NCBI RefSeq assembly: GCF_003473545.1
Contig: NZ_QUCM01000001.1
Span: forward strand, 248,001-312,000
Length of the DNA stretch: 64,000 nucleotides
Source of the DNA: Clostridium sp. AM22-11AC
GTDB lineage: Bacteria; Bacillota; Clostridia; Lachnospirales; Lachnospiraceae
Direction of reading: 5' to 3'
Both the position numbers and the translations under genes were made by a program. How positions within the stretch are numbered: the first letter of the stretch is position 1; each line of letters begins with the position of its first letter. Shown piece after piece: positions 33,474 through 45,600 of this stretch. The notes under the pieces were generated by a model. The model did not search any database, was not told where the DNA came from, and saw nothing but the letters and a program-made list of their open reading frames with translations.

Positions 33474-34667
33474 TTATTCGATGATAGATACAACTCTACC
33501 AGAACCTACAGTACGTCCGCCTTCACGGATAGCGAAACGAAGTCCCTGCTCCATAGCTACTGGATGGATCAGTTCAACAGTCATTTCTACGTTATCGCCA
33601 GGCATACACATTTCAGTACCAGCTGGTAACTCGCAAACGCCAGTTACGTCAGTTGTTCTGAAGTAGAACTGTGGACGATAGTTGTTGAAGAAAGGTGTAT
33701 GACGGCCGCCCTCGTCCTTGGTCAGAACGTAAACCTGAGCGGTAAATTTGTGATGGCAATGTACAGAACCTGGCTTGCACAGACACTGTCCACGCTCGAT
33801 CTCAGTTCTCTGAACACCACGCAGCAGAGCACCGATGTTATCACCAGCCTCAGCGCTGTCAAGGAGCTTACGGAACATTTCGATACCGGTTACAACAGTC
33901 TTACGGGTATCTTCATGAATACCAACGATCTCAACTTCGTCGTTCAGGTTCAGAGTACCACGCTCTACTCTACCAGTAGCAACAGTACCACGACCAGTAA
34001 TGGTGAATACGTCCTCTACAGGCATCAGGAAAGGCTTATCTGTTTCACGAACAGGATCTGGAATCCAGGTATCAACTGCATCCATCAGTTCCATGATCTT
34101 ATCGCCCCATGGTCCCATTGGATCTTCCAGAGCCTTCAGAGCGGAACCCTGGATGATAGGAGTATCATCGCCTGGGAACTCGTACTCGTTCAGCAGTTCA
34201 CGGATTTCCATGTCTACTAATTCAAGTAACTCAGGATCGTCTACCATATCGCACTTGTTCATGAATACTACGATGTAAGGTACACCTACCTGACGGGACA
34301 GAAGGATGTGCTCTCTAGTCTGAGCCATAACACCATCAGTTGCAGCTACAACCAGGATAGCGCCGTCCATCTGAGCAGCACCAGTGATCATGTTCTTAAC
34401 GTAGTCAGCATGTCCTGGGCAGTCAACGTGTGCATAGTGTCTCTTCTCGGTCTGATACTCAACGTGTGCAGTAGAGATGGTGATACCACGCTCTCTCTCT
34501 TCTGGAGCCTTATCGATGTTCTCGAAGTCTACCTTTGCGTTTCCAGCAACTCTTTCTGCCAGAACCTTGGTAATAGCAGCGGTCAGAGTAGTTTTACCAT
34601 GGTCAACGTGTCCAATGGTACCAATGTTACAATGGGTTTTAGTTCTTTCAAACTTAGCTTTAGCCAT
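33474..34667 (-). CDS. tuf: Elongation factor Tu
   Basis: 397 residues, the normal length. GTPase motifs [17 protein letters not shown] and NKCDMVDD are present, followed by beta-barrel domains 2 and 3. Delivers aminoacyl-tRNA to the ribosome. AAGGAGG precedes the ATG. It has its own promoter at 34741-34769 in the gap after fusA. Confidence 0.98.
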   Translation of the reverse strand: MAKAKFERTKTHCNIGTIGHVDHGKTTLTAAITKVLAERVAGNAKVDFENIDKAPEERERGITISTAHVEYQTEKRHYAHVDCPGHADYVKNMITGAAQMDGAILVVAATDGVMAQTREHILLSRQVGVPYIVVFMNKCDMVDDPELLELVDMEIRELLNEYEFPGDDTPIIQGSALKALEDPMGPWGDKIMELMDAVDTWIPDPVRETDKPFLMPVEDVFTITGRGTVATGRVERGTLNLNDEVEIVGIHEDTRKTVVTGIEMFRKLLDSAEAGDNIGALLRGVQRTEIERGQCLCKPGSVHCHHKFTAQVYVLTKDEGGRHTPFFNNYRPQFYFRTTDVTGVCELPAGTEMCMPGDNVEMTVELIHPVAMEQGLRFAIREGGRTVGSGRVVSIIE

Positions 34668-34740
34668 TTTATAACGTCCTCCTTAATTTGCGCCCCTGTA
34701 TATGTGTGGGGCTAATATAGTTAATGTCAGGCTATCAATC

Positions 34741-34769
34741 ATTATATGATATTTCACCTTGATTTACAA
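34741..34769 (-). promoter_or_regulatory. tuf promoter
   Basis: Minus strand TTGTAA (34764-34769), 17-base spacer, TATAAT (34741-34746). Allows extra tuf expression beyond read-through from fusA. Confidence 0.65.
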
Positions 34770-34786
34770 GCCTTTTTTAGATTTTA

Positions 34787-36904
34787 TCATTTCTTATGAT
34801 CAGCAAGAACTTTCTCCTGAACGTTCTTTGGAACCTGCTCATATTTCTCGAAGAACATAGAGTAGTTACCACGACCCTGAGTTCTGGAACGCAGGTCTGT
34901 GGAGTAACCGAACATCTCAGACAGCGGAACATATGCCTTAACCATCTTACCACCGCCGATGTCTTCCATACCTTCGATACGGCCACGACGGGAGTTGATA
35001 TCACCGATTACATCACCCATGTATTCTTCTGGCATGGTAACTTCAACCTTCATGATAGGCTCAAGAAGAACTGGGTTACCCTTTGCCATAGCATCCTTGA
35101 ATGCCATAGATCCGGCAATGTGGAATGCCATTTCAGAAGAGTCGACTTCATGGTAAGAACCATCGTATACATCAGCGCTTACACCCAGAACTGGGAATCC
35201 GCCAAGTACACCGGTCTTGGAAGCCTCTTCAATACCTTCGCCAACTGCTGGGATATATTCCTTAGGAATAGCACCACCAACAACGGAAGAAGTGAACTTG
35301 AAGGTTTCTTCTGCGTTTGGATCCATTGGTGTGAAGTGAACTTTACAATGTCCGTACTGTCCACGACCACCGGACTGCTTAGCATACTTGCTGTCTACAT
35401 CAACAGCCTTAGTAAATGTTTCCTTATAAGCAACCTGAGGAGCACCTACGTTAGCCTCTACGTTGAATTCACGCAGCAGACGGTCTACGATGATGTCCAG
35501 ATGCAGCTCACCCATACCGGAGATAATGGTCTGACCAGTCTCTTCGTCGGTACGAACACGGAAAGTAGGATCTTCTTCTGCCAGCTTTACAAGAGCGTCG
35601 CCCATCTTATCCTGGCTTGCTTTTGTCTTAGGCTCGATAGCGATATCGATAACTGGCTCTGGGAATTCCATAGACTCCAGGATTACTGGATGCTGTTCAT
35701 CACAGATGGTATCACCAGTTGTGGTATTCTTGAAACCAACGGCTGCAGCAATATCACCGGAGTATACACGATCAAGTTCGTGTCTCTTGTTTGCATGCAT
35801 CTGAAGGATACGTCCTACACGCTCCTTCTTATCCTTTGTAGCATTCAGTACATAAGAACCGGATGCTAAGGAACCGGAATAAACACGGAAGTAAGCTAAC
35901 TTACCAACGAATGGGTCAGTCATGATCTTGAATGCAAGAGCAGCGAATGGCTCTTCATCAGAAGAATGACGTACTACTTCGTTGCCGTCCAGATCCACAC
36001 CCTTGATAGATGGGATATCGGTTGGTGCAGGCATATATTCAAGGATCGCATCCAGAAGCTTCTGAACGCCCTTGTTACGATAAGCGGAACCGCAGCATAC
36101 AGGAATAGCTGTACACTCACAGGTTGCCTTTCTTAATGCTTTCTTTAATTCATCTACAGATGGCTCTTCACCTTCCAGATACTGCATCATCAGATCATCA
36201 TCCAGCTCGCAGATCTTCTCGATCAGCTCGGTGTGATATAACTCAGCATCATCCTGCATATCTTCTGGGATATCGCAGATAGCAATATCTTCGCCCTTAT
36301 CATCGTTGTAGATGTAAGCCTGCATCTCGAACAGGTCGATGATTCCCTTGAATTCATCTTCCTTGCCGATTGGCAGCTGTAAAACGATTGGATTCTTGCC
36401 CAGACGGGTCTTGATCTGCTCTACTGCGCCGTAGAAGTTTGCACCAAGGATGTCCATCTTATTAATGAATGCCATACGTGGTACATTGTAAGTATCAGCC
36501 TGACGCCATACGTTCTCAGACTGAGGCTCAACGCCGCCCTTTGCACAGAAAACACCAACAGCGCCATCCAGTACTCGCAGGGAACGCTCAACCTCAACGG
36601 TGAAGTCAACGTGTCCTGGGGTATCGATGATGTTGATACGATGCTCTAATGCTCCAGCCTTTGGCTTGCAGTGATCCTGCAGAGTCCAGTGGCAGGTAGT
36701 AGCAGCGGAAGTGATGGTGATACCTCTTTCCTGCTCCTGAGCCATCCAGTCCATGGTAGCAGTACCTTCATGAGTATCACCGATCTTATAGTTTACACCA
36801 GTGTAATACAGAATACGCTCAGTCAGTGTGGTCTTACCAGCATCGATATGAGCCATAATTCCGATATTTCTGGTTCTGTCTAATGGATATTCTCTTCCAG
36901 CCAA
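34787..36904 (-). CDS. fusA: Elongation factor G, TTG start
   Basis: 705 residues. The start is a TTG at 36902-36904: AAGGAGG lies 8 bases upstream and the product then begins (M)[18 protein letters not shown] as EF-G proteins do. The ATG 14 codons upstream lies inside the rpsG end/intergenic sequence and would add an unsupported tail. G motifs [16 protein letters not shown] and NKMD are present. Catalyses translocation. 42 bp after rpsG. Confidence 0.97.
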   Translation of the reverse strand: MAGREYPLDRTRNIGIMAHIDAGKTTLTERILYYTGVNYKIGDTHEGTATMDWMAQEQERGITITSAATTCHWTLQDHCKPKAGALEHRINIIDTPGHVDFTVEVERSLRVLDGAVGVFCAKGGVEPQSENVWRQADTYNVPRMAFINKMDILGANFYGAVEQIKTRLGKNPIVLQLPIGKEDEFKGIIDLFEMQAYIYNDDKGEDIAICDIPEDMQDDAELYHTELIEKICELDDDLMMQYLEGEEPSVDELKKALRKATCECTAIPVCCGSAYRNKGVQKLLDAILEYMPAPTDIPSIKGVDLDGNEVVRHSSDEEPFAALAFKIMTDPFVGKLAYFRVYSGSLASGSYVLNATKDKKERVGRILQMHANKRHELDRVYSGDIAAAVGFKNTTTGDTICDEQHPVILESMEFPEPVIDIAIEPKTKASQDKMGDALVKLAEEDPTFRVRTDEETGQTIISGMGELHLDIIVDRLLREFNVEANVGAPQVAYKETFTKAVDVDSKYAKQSGGRGQYGHCKVHFTPMDPNAEETFKFTSSVVGGAIPKEYIPAVGEGIEEASKTGVLGGFPVLGVSADVYDGSYHEVDSSEMAFHIAGSMAFKDAMAKGNPVLLEPIMKVEVTMPEEYMGDVIGDINSRRGRIEGMEDIGGGKMVKAYVPLSEMFGYSTDLRSRTQGRGNYSMFFEKYEQVPKNVQEKVLADHKK

Positions 36905-36946
36905 GGGATTTTCCTCCTTAAAATTGTGAAAAAGGGAAATCTGCAA

Positions 36947-37471
<525 letters not shown>

Positions 37472-37637
37472 TTAACTCGTCGGTACTCACATGTTTCCAT
37501 AAAATGTGTTCGTGCGCGGTCTATATATTTTCCTGCAACCACAGGTTCAATATCACAATCCGGCACAACAAAGCAGTCCAGTATTAACTGACTGCAGTCA
37601 CTTTACTGCTGTTAGTGATTCCAGTTTTAAATTTTAA

Positions 37638-38057
37638 TTACTTTTTGTCTTTTGGTCTCTTAGCGCCGTATTTGGAACGAGCCTGCTTTCTGTTAGCAAC
37701 ACCTGCTGTATCCAGTGTACCTCTTACGATATGATATCTGGTACCTGGCAGGTCCTTTACTCTTCCTCCACGGATCAGAACAACGCTGTGCTCCTGAAGG
37801 TTATGACCTTCTCCTGGGATGTAGCTTGTTACTTCGATACCATTGGAAAGACGTACTCTGGCGATCTTTCTAAGTGCAGAGTTAGGTTTCTTAGGGGTAG
37901 CAGTCTTAACAGCGGTACAAACGCCACGCTTCTGTGGTGCAGATACGTTTGTTGCCTTCTTCTGTAAAGAGTTATAACCCTTCTGCAGAGCTGGTGCGGT
38001 AGACTTCTTTGCGCTGGTCTGTCTTCCCTTTCTTACTAACTGGTTAAATGTTGGCAT
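37638..38057 (-). CDS. rpsL: 30S ribosomal protein S12
   Basis: 139 residues from the ATG at 38057 ([12 protein letters not shown]), with AGGAGGT upstream; a GTG three codons earlier overlaps the ribosome site. [15 protein letters not shown] and the [29 protein letters not shown] core (split here into its known blocks) are conserved. The decoding-site Lys codons look wild type (streptomycin-sensitive form). Confidence 0.97.
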   Translation of the reverse strand: MPTFNQLVRKGRQTSAKKSTAPALQKGYNSLQKKATNVSAPQKRGVCTAVKTATPKKPNSALRKIARVRLSNGIEVTSYIPGEGHNLQEHSVVLIRGGRVKDLPGTRYHIVRGTLDTAGVANRKQARSKYGAKRPKDKK

Positions 38058-38148
38058 CCTTTTCACCTCCTGTGATATTGACTGTTGGTTGCTGTGTCTT
38101 TCAGCTTGTTGTTATGCAAAGAGCAAAGCGCTTTGCACACACTTTTTT

Positions 38149-38176
38149 ATTATAGCATGGTGAAAAAATCTGTCAA
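38149..38176 (-). promoter_or_regulatory. Promoter of the rpsL-rpsG-fusA operon
   Basis: Minus strand TTGACA (38171-38176), 16-base spacer, TATAAT (38149-38154). A near-consensus promoter that makes this operon independent of rpoBC. Confidence 0.8.
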
Positions 38177-38255
38177 GTGGATTTTTTCAAATATTTTTGA
38201 GCTTTTCCAAATATTTTCAACTTTATTTTTCCCATGTTTTTAAAGGCCTATTCAT

Positions 38256-39425
38256 TTATGCATTCAGGTAATCCAGGGCAAACTGTACATAGATACCGGT
38301 GCCATGATATAACACATCTTCATCTACATCAAAAGCAGGATGGTGATGGGCAGCGATAATGCCTTTTTCTTCGTTGCGGCAGCCAAGATAACCGAAGACG
38401 CCTGGTACGGTTTCCATATACACGCTGAAATCTTCTGCTCCTGTCATCTTCTTTAACGGGATCAGGGCATCTTCTCCCATTTCTTTTGATGCGGCTCCTC
38501 TTGCGATCTGTACCAGATCTTCATGGTCATTGATCAGTGGGCTTGGACCAAAGTAATAATCTACTTCTGCGCTGCAGCCATATCCCTTTACTACCGGCTC
38601 TACTACACTTTTAATCACTTCCGGCATGCTGTTTCTGAATTCTCTGTTAAATGCACGAACCGTTCCTGTCAGTTCTGCCTGGTCTGCAATGATATTTTCC
38701 TTGGTTCCGCCATTGAAGATACCTACTGTAACCACCAGTGCATTAAACGGATTGTTGATACGGCTTGGAATGGTCTGTAATGCCTGGATAGCTGCTGCTC
38801 CTGCGATAATAGCATCTTTTCCTTCATGAGGAGCACTTCCGTGACTGGATTTTCCATGGATTTTAATGGTAAAACGGTCGCTGCAGGCCATACGCTCGCC
38901 GGACTCAAAATTTACCTTTCCGGCAGGAACTGCAGACCAGATATGCATACCGAAAATGGCATCTACTCCTTCAAGGGCACCTCTCTTTACATATTCTTCG
39001 GACTTTCTTCCTATTTCTTCTGCCATCTGGAAGATCAGCTTTACAGTACCATGGATCTCATCTCTGTGAGCGCTTAAGATCTTTGCTGCTCCTAATAACA
39101 TAGAAGTATGGCAGTCATGTCCGCAGGCATGCATTACTCCCGGATTTAAACTGCAGTAGCTTTTTCCCGGGTTCTCTGTAATAGGAAGGGCATCAATATC
39201 TGCACGCAACATTACCGTCTTTCCAGGCTTGTCTCCCTTAATGGTTCCTACACAGCCTGTGATCCCTTCAAATTCCTGTACTTCCACGCCCATTTTTTCC
39301 AGTTCTTCTTTAATAAAACGGGTAGTATTTACTTCCTTTGTACTCAGCTCCGGATGGGAATGAAGATAATGTCTGCACTGGATCACGTAGCTTTCCTGTT
39401 CTTTTGCAAGTTCTTTTACGTTCAT
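38256..39425 (-). CDS. M20-family amidohydrolase (second copy)
   Basis: 389 residues from the ATG at 39425, which has AGGGAG 7 bases upstream; an ATG at 39431 overlaps the previous stop but is too close to that site. Dinuclear-metal motifs HACGHDCHTSMLLGAA, QMAEE and GAEDFSVYME are present; family members hydrolyse N-acyl or N-aminobenzoyl amino acids (AbgA/AbgB, hippurate hydrolase, IAA-amino acid hydrolase). Paralogous to the gene just upstream and in the AbgT module. Confidence 0.88.
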   Translation of the reverse strand: MNVKELAKEQESYVIQCRHYLHSHPELSTKEVNTTRFIKEELEKMGVEVQEFEGITGCVGTIKGDKPGKTVMLRADIDALPITENPGKSYCSLNPGVMHACGHDCHTSMLLGAAKILSAHRDEIHGTVKLIFQMAEEIGRKSEEYVKRGALEGVDAIFGMHIWSAVPAGKVNFESGERMACSDRFTIKIHGKSSHGSAPHEGKDAIIAGAAAIQALQTIPSRINNPFNALVVTVGIFNGGTKENIIADQAELTGTVRAFNREFRNSMPEVIKSVVEPVVKGYGCSAEVDYYFGPSPLINDHEDLVQIARGAASKEMGEDALIPLKKMTGAEDFSVYMETVPGVFGYLGCRNEEKGIIAAHHHPAFDVDEDVLYHGTGIYVQFALDYLNA

Positions 39426-39427
39426 TT

Positions 39428-40618
39428 TCATTCTCCCTTCGCCATTTTTTCCAGATAATCTGCAGCAAACTGTGCATATTCTGCAGAACCTCTGTGAAGA
39501 ATATCTTCATCGATCTTAAATTTCTCGTTGTGGACCGGATAAACACAGCCCTTTTCTTCGTCGTAGCAGCCTAAGAATAAGAATACAGAAGATGGGATCT
39601 TATCCATAATATAGGAAAAGTCTTCGCTTCCTGTTGCTTTCTTTGCCTCTTCTATGCCATCTTCTCCATACAGTTTTACAGCTGCTTTTCTTGCAATGTC
39701 TGTAAGCATTGGATCTGCGTTTACAAGAGAAGGTTCAATATAGAAATACTCCAGTTCGGCAGTGCAGCCTTCTGCAGCAGCTGTGCATTCAACGATACGG
39801 CGCATGTTTTCTTCTACCATGGCACGGCACTCTTTTGAATAGCAGCGGACCGTTCCCTCCATCACTGCCTTATCTGTAATAATGTTAAACTGGGTTCCTG
39901 CCTGGATCTTTCCAACCGTTACTACCAGGGAATTGGATGGATCATTGATGCGGCTTACAATGTGCTGTAAGTTCATAAGGATGGAACTTGCTGCCACAAT
40001 GGCATCTTTTCCATGCTGAGGTTCAGAGCCATGGGAGGAAACGCCGTGGACTGTAATGATGAAGTTATCACAGCTTGCCATCAGTTCCCCGTCCTTTACA
40101 AGAACTTTTCCGCTTGGTCCTGTTGGCCATACATGCATGCCCATAGCAGCATCTACATCATCTAAGTAGCCCTTATCTACATAGTAGCGGCTTCCATAGA
40201 ATGCTTCTTCTGCAGCCTGGAATAATAACTTTACAGTTCCAGGAAGATTTTCTCTTTCCTCCCATAACAGTCTGGCTGCTCCTAATAACATGGAAGTGTG
40301 GCAGTCATGTCCGCAGGCATGCATCACTCCCTCATTCTCACTTTCAAATTCTACACCGCTGTTTTCTTTAATAGGAAGGGCATCAATATCGCCTCTTAAT
40401 AATACGGTATGTTTTCCAGGCTTACCGCCTTTAATAGTAGCAATACAGCCAGTGTAATCCTCAAATGTCTGTACCGGGATCCCCAGCTCTTTTAAACTGG
40501 CTACCAGGTATGCTGTAGTATTTTTCTCTTTATAAGAAAGTTCCGGATGCTGGTGCAGATAGCGGCGGTCTTTTATGATCTGGTCGCTTAATTCTTCTGC
40601 TCTTTTTGCAAAGTTCAT
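39428..40618 (-). CDS. M20-family amidohydrolase (first copy)
   Basis: 396 residues. Same architecture as its downstream paralogue: YLHQHPELSYKEKNT, HACGHDCHTSMLLGAARLL, QAAEEAFYGSRYYVDKG, GSEDFSYIMDKIPS. The metal ligands are intact in both copies, so the pair may form a heteromer, as AbgA-AbgB do, or cleave different amides. It follows the AbgT carrier, with a terminator hairpin in the gap. Confidence 0.88.
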   Translation of the reverse strand: MNFAKRAEELSDQIIKDRRYLHQHPELSYKEKNTTAYLVASLKELGIPVQTFEDYTGCIATIKGGKPGKHTVLLRGDIDALPIKENSGVEFESENEGVMHACGHDCHTSMLLGAARLLWEERENLPGTVKLLFQAAEEAFYGSRYYVDKGYLDDVDAAMGMHVWPTGPSGKVLVKDGELMASCDNFIITVHGVSSHGSEPQHGKDAIVAASSILMNLQHIVSRINDPSNSLVVTVGKIQAGTQFNIITDKAVMEGTVRCYSKECRAMVEENMRRIVECTAAAEGCTAELEYFYIEPSLVNADPMLTDIARKAAVKLYGEDGIEEAKKATGSEDFSYIMDKIPSSVFLFLGCYDEEKGCVYPVHNEKFKIDEDILHRGSAEYAQFAADYLEKMAKGE

Positions 40619-40702
40619 ATTTTTAACTCCTCTCCAACTTTATTTTTTAAACATATACCTGCATACCGCACCGGCAATACAGGCTTTTTGTTCTTTTACA
40701 GT

Positions 40703-40749
40703 ACAAAAAGACTGCTGCAAAATACAAATATTTCCATTTTGCAACAGTC
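40703..40749 (-). terminator. Terminator between the AbgT carrier and the amidohydrolases
   Basis: GACTGTTGCAAAAT and ATTTTGCAGCAGTC arms with a 12-base loop, then TTTTTG on the minus strand. It implies partial read-through or separate promoters. Confidence 0.75.
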
Positions 40750-40801
40750 CCATTTTACATCAACAATATGCGTCTGTCACGCATATGCTGAATTTTTCAT
40801 T

Positions 40802-42349
40802 TTAGAGATAGATACCGCCGCCAGGTCCTAATGGCAGGTTAAGTGCTACCCAGATGATAACCTGAATGATCCATACAATTGCAAATGTTACAGAGAATGG
40901 AAGCATATTTGCAATAATAGTTCCAAGACCTACATTCTTATCATACTTATGGGCAAATCCTAAAATAACCGGAATGTAAGTAAATAATGGAGATAATGGA
41001 TTGGTAATGGAATCACCAATTCTGTATACAACCTGGGTGATCGCCGGGTCAAAGCCCATTAACATCATCATTGGTACAAATACAGGAGCTAAGATCGCCC
41101 ACTTTGCAGATGCAGATCCAATGAACATATTTACAATACAGGATAAAAGGATCAGACCAATTAACAGCGGGATACCTGTAAATCCAACATTACTTAACAG
41201 CTCTGCACCTCTAATGGCAAGTACGGTTCCTAACTTGGATACAGAGAAGAAGTTAGTGAAAATGGAAATGAAGAAACACATAAATACGTAGTTGCCCATT
41301 TCAGCAAAGCCCTGGCTGATATCAGCCCATAAGTCTTTGTCATTTTTGTATCTTCCAATAACAACACCATAAACAATACCAGGGATCATTAAGAACATGG
41401 TAACTGTAAATACGATACCTTTGGAGAATGCAGAACCACCACTGGTGATGGAACCATTTTCATCTGCCAGGATCGCTCTGTCACCGAAGACCGGTACGCA
41501 CATAAGAACGATCACAATAATGTAGATCAGGATAGAAAGACCAGCTGCTTTGATACCCTTTTTCTGAACATCTGTCAGGTTAGATGCAGATTCATCAAAG
41601 TCATACTTTGCAAGTTCTTCTTTATTAATTGGGAAACGATGTAACAGTACTTTCTCTACCAGGACGGTTCCTACTACAGTCAGTACTACGCAGGAAACAA
41701 TGAGGAAATACCAGTTAATAGCGATGGATGCTTCATAGTTTGGATCGATCATTCTTGCTGCCTGCTCGGTAAAGCCATATGCAAGTGCATCAGAAAGGCC
41801 TAACAGAACGTTTGCACAGAAGCCGCCTGCAACTGCTGCGAATGCAGTGTACATACCAAGAAGTGGATGACGTCCAATGGACATATACAGGATAGCTGCC
41901 AGAGGAGGCAGTACGATAAATCCTGCGTCACCAGCTACGTTTAAGTTAACTCCTAAGAACATGATGACTGCAGTTACGATCCAGCCTCTTGCTTTTCCAA
42001 GGAAATTAACCATAACAGATACCAGAAATCCGCTCTTTTCTGCAACAGAGGAACCGATCACTGCTACCAGTACCATTCCAAGAGGTGCGAAACCAGCAAA
42101 GTTGGTGATAACATTGGTCCACAGATAACGGATACCGTCAAAGGACAGAAGATTGAAGATCTCAATGGTAGATCCATCTGCCGGGTTTACTGCGTTAATT
42201 CCTGCTGCGCTGCAGATTGCTGAAATAACAGCAACGATGATCGCCAGTCCTAAGAACATAGTGATCGGATCGGGCAGTCTGTTACCGGCGCGCTCGATGG
42301 AATCAAGCATGCGGTCCAGCAGTCCTTTCTTTTCTATTTTCTCATTCAT
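40802..42349 (-). CDS. AbgT-family transporter
   Basis: 515 residues, about 11-13 helices. AbgT blocks: MFLGLAIIVAVISAICS, FLGVNLNVAGDAGFIVLPPLAA, GFCANVLLGLSDAL and the C-terminal SPLFTYIPVILGFAHKYD. E. coli AbgT imports p-aminobenzoyl-glutamate, a folate breakdown product, and other members export sulfonamides. With two M20 amidohydrolases downstream, import and cleavage of an N-acyl amino acid is likely. Located between rpoC and rpsL. Confidence 0.9.
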   Translation of the reverse strand: MNEKIEKKGLLDRMLDSIERAGNRLPDPITMFLGLAIIVAVISAICSAAGINAVNPADGSTIEIFNLLSFDGIRYLWTNVITNFAGFAPLGMVLVAVIGSSVAEKSGFLVSVMVNFLGKARGWIVTAVIMFLGVNLNVAGDAGFIVLPPLAAILYMSIGRHPLLGMYTAFAAVAGGFCANVLLGLSDALAYGFTEQAARMIDPNYEASIAINWYFLIVSCVVLTVVGTVLVEKVLLHRFPINKEELAKYDFDESASNLTDVQKKGIKAAGLSILIYIIVIVLMCVPVFGDRAILADENGSITSGGSAFSKGIVFTVTMFLMIPGIVYGVVIGRYKNDKDLWADISQGFAEMGNYVFMCFFISIFTNFFSVSKLGTVLAIRGAELLSNVGFTGIPLLIGLILLSCIVNMFIGSASAKWAILAPVFVPMMMLMGFDPAITQVVYRIGDSITNPLSPLFTYIPVILGFAHKYDKNVGLGTIIANMLPFSVTFAIVWIIQVIIWVALNLPLGPGGGIYL

Positions 42350-42478
42350 AATTGTGTCTCCCTCCTACTGTAAAAAAACAGTTAAAAAAGTTTGGTATTA
42401 TTTTATAAAAGTTTTATTAAAATATCAATTAAAAATTTAAGTTTAAGTCCCGACTTATTTGTAAATTTACTGTATATT

Positions 42479-42495
42479 ACTTAATTTTATTAAGT
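42479..42495. promoter_or_regulatory. Perfect palindrome upstream of the AbgT gene
   Basis: ACTTAATTTTATTAAGT is a perfect 17-bp dyad in very AT-rich sequence, about 130 bp before the AbgT start and next to TTGACA (minus strand, near 42517). A probable operator of an unidentified repressor. Confidence 0.5.
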
Positions 42496-42555
42496 TGTAA
42501 CTTTAATTTATTTTTTGTCAATCTCACATCTTTCGATGATTGTTTTTTTATAAAT

Positions 42556-42598
42556 ACAAAAGCACAGGGGTCACGACTGCTTCAGCCGGACCCCTGTG
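42556..42598 (-). terminator. Terminator of rpoBC
   Basis: CACAGGGGTC and GACCCCTGTG arms (42563-42598), then CTTTTGTATTT on the minus strand, 46 bp after the rpoC stop. Confidence 0.85.
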
Positions 42599-42643
42599 TC
42601 CTGTATTTGATCCCATTTTGGATCGATATTTGATTAACCTTGA

Positions 42644-45600
42644 TTATTCTTCGGTCTCGTCATCATCCTCAGATGCATCTTCTGCATCCTCAGTTTCATC
42701 CATGCCCAGAACTTCTTCTGCTACATTATCTTCAGAAATCTCATCATCTTCTGCTCCGCTTAACGCGATCTCATCATCTTCTGACATAGAGATCTCATCG
42801 TCTTCTGCAAGAAGTCTGTCATCTGTATCCAGTTTTACGTTGCGGTAACGCTTCATACCTGTACCAGCAGGAATTGGCTTACCGATGATTACGTTCTCCT
42901 TGATACCGATCAGATGGTCAACCTTACCGTTGATAGCAGCCTCTGTCAGAACCTTGGTGGTCTCCTGGAAGGATGCTGCGGATAAGAAGGAATCAGTTGC
43001 AAGGGATGCCTTGGTGATACCAAGCATTACCTGCTTGCCTTCTGCAGGCTGTTTGCCCTGTGCGATCAGTTCTTCGTTCATCTCGTTGAAGTCAAGAACA
43101 TCCATGGATACACCTGGGAGAACATTGCTGTCACCGCTCTCTTCGATACGGATCTTCTTTAACATCTGGTGTACGATCATTTCGATATGCTTATCGTTGA
43201 TCTCAACACCCTGGAGACGGTATACACGCTGAACTTCCTGGATCATGTAATCCTGTACAGCACGAACGCCCTTGATCTTTAAGATATCATGTGGGTTTAC
43301 GCTACCTTCAGTCAGCTCATCACCGGCTTCAAGGATCTGGCCTTCCATAACTTTAATTCTGGATCCGTAAGGGATCAGATAGGTCTTGGAATTGCCGCTT
43401 TCCATATCAGTAACAGTAATTTCACGTTTCTTCTTAGTATCCTTAATGTCTACTACACCGCCGAATTCAGTGATGATAGCAAGACCCTTTGGCTTACGTG
43501 CCTCAAAAAGCTCCTCAACTCGAGGAAGACCCTGTGTGATATCGCCGCCGGCAACACCACCGGTATGGAATGTACGCATGGTCAGCTGTGTACCAGGCTC
43601 ACCGATAGACTGAGCTGCGATGATACCAACTGCTTCACCAACCTGTACAGGCTGTCCGGTTGCCATGTTTGCGCCGTAGCACTTAGCACACACACCAATG
43701 TGTGACTTACAGCTTAATACGGTACGGATCTTAACAGACTTACGTCCTAACTTGTTCAGAACCTTCATAACTGCTGCTGCACGCTTTGGTGTACACATAT
43801 GGTTAGCCTTGATCACTACTTCGCCTGTATCCGGATCAGTAATGGTCTCAGCAATATAACGTCCTGTAATCCTCTCTTCCAGGTCCTCGATCACTTCGTT
43901 GCCGTCCATGAAAGCCTTGATCTCCATGTAAGGGATCTCTTTGCCTTCGCAGCAGTCAACTTCACGGATGATCAGATCCTGGGATACGTCTACCAGACGT
44001 CTGGTCAGGTAACCAGAGTCAGCGGTACGAAGAGCGGTATCGGACAGACCTTTACGAGCACCATGAGCGGAGATGAAGTACTCCAGTACGTCAAGACCTT
44101 CACGGAAGTTAGACTTGATAGGAAGTTCGATGGTGTGACCGGTTGTATCTGCCATCAGTCCTCGCATACCAGCTAACTGCTTGATCTGCTTATCAGATCC
44201 TCGCGCACCAGAGTCAGCCATCATGAAGATGTTGTTGTACTTATCCAGTCCTGTTAACAGGTCATGGGTCAGCTGATCATCGGTGGTCTTCCAGGTTTCG
44301 ATAACTTCTTTATAACGCTCCTCCTCGGTAATAAGACCGCGGCGGTAGTTCTTTGCGATATGGTCTACAGTTGCCTGAGCGTCAGCGATCAGCTTCGGCT
44401 TGCTTGCAGGTACGGTCATATCGGAAATAGATACGGTCATAGCTGCTCTTGTAGAGAACTTGTAACCAATTGCCTTAATATCATCCAGTGTAACAGCAGT
44501 CTGGGTAGCGCCATGAACATTGATAACTTTTTCAAGGATCTGCTTTAACTGCTTCTTAGCTACGTGGAAGTCAACTTCCAGCTTTAATTCATTTTCAGGA
44601 ATGCTTCTGTCTACAAAGCCTAAGTCCTGAGGAATGATCTCATTGAAGATAAAACGTCCGATGGTAGACTCGATCACACCAGTCTTAACAGTGCCGTCTG
44701 GCATTGTCTTATTGACTCTTACTTTAACTCTGGAATGAAGAGTTGCCTCCTGGTTCTCATATGCCAGGATTGCTTCGTTTACACTCTTGAAGATCATGCC
44801 TTCGCCCTTAGCGCCAGGACGTTCCTGGGTCAGATAGTAGATACCAAGTACCATATCCTGTGAAGGAACGGCTACAGGACCACCATCAGATGGCTTTAAC
44901 AGGTTGTTCGGGCTTAACAGCAGGAAACGGCACTCTGCCTGTGCTTCTACGGACAGAGGAAGATGAACTGCCATCTGGTCACCGTCGAAGTCGGCGTTGA
45001 ACGCTGTACAAACAAGTGGATGCAACTTAATAGCTTTACCTTCTACCAGAATCGGTTCGAATGCCTGGATACCAAGTCTGTGCAGTGTAGGAGCACGGTT
45101 TAACATAACCGGATGCTCTTTGATAACATCTTCCAGAACATCCCAAACTTCTGTCTGAAGCTTTTCAACCATCTTCTTTGCATTCTTAATATTGTGAGCA
45201 GTACCGTTTGCTACTAACTCTTTCATTACGAATGGCTTGAACAGCTCGATCGCCATTTCCTTTGGCAGACCGCACTGATAGATCTTTAATTCAGGACCAA
45301 CGACGATAACGGAACGTCCGGAATAGTCAACTCGCTTACCTAACAGGTTCTGACGGAAACGTCCCTGCTTACCCTTTAACATATCGGAAAGGGACTTAAG
45401 AGCACGGTTTCCAGGTCCTGTTACAGGACGGCCACGGCGGCCATTATCGATCAGGGCATCAACTGCTTCCTGAAGCATACGTTTCTCGTTACGAACGATG
45501 ATATCAGGAGCACCAAGCTCTAACAGTCTTGCCAGACGGTTGTTACGGTTGATAATTCTTCTATATAAGTCGTTTAAGTCACTGGTTGCAAAACGTCCAC

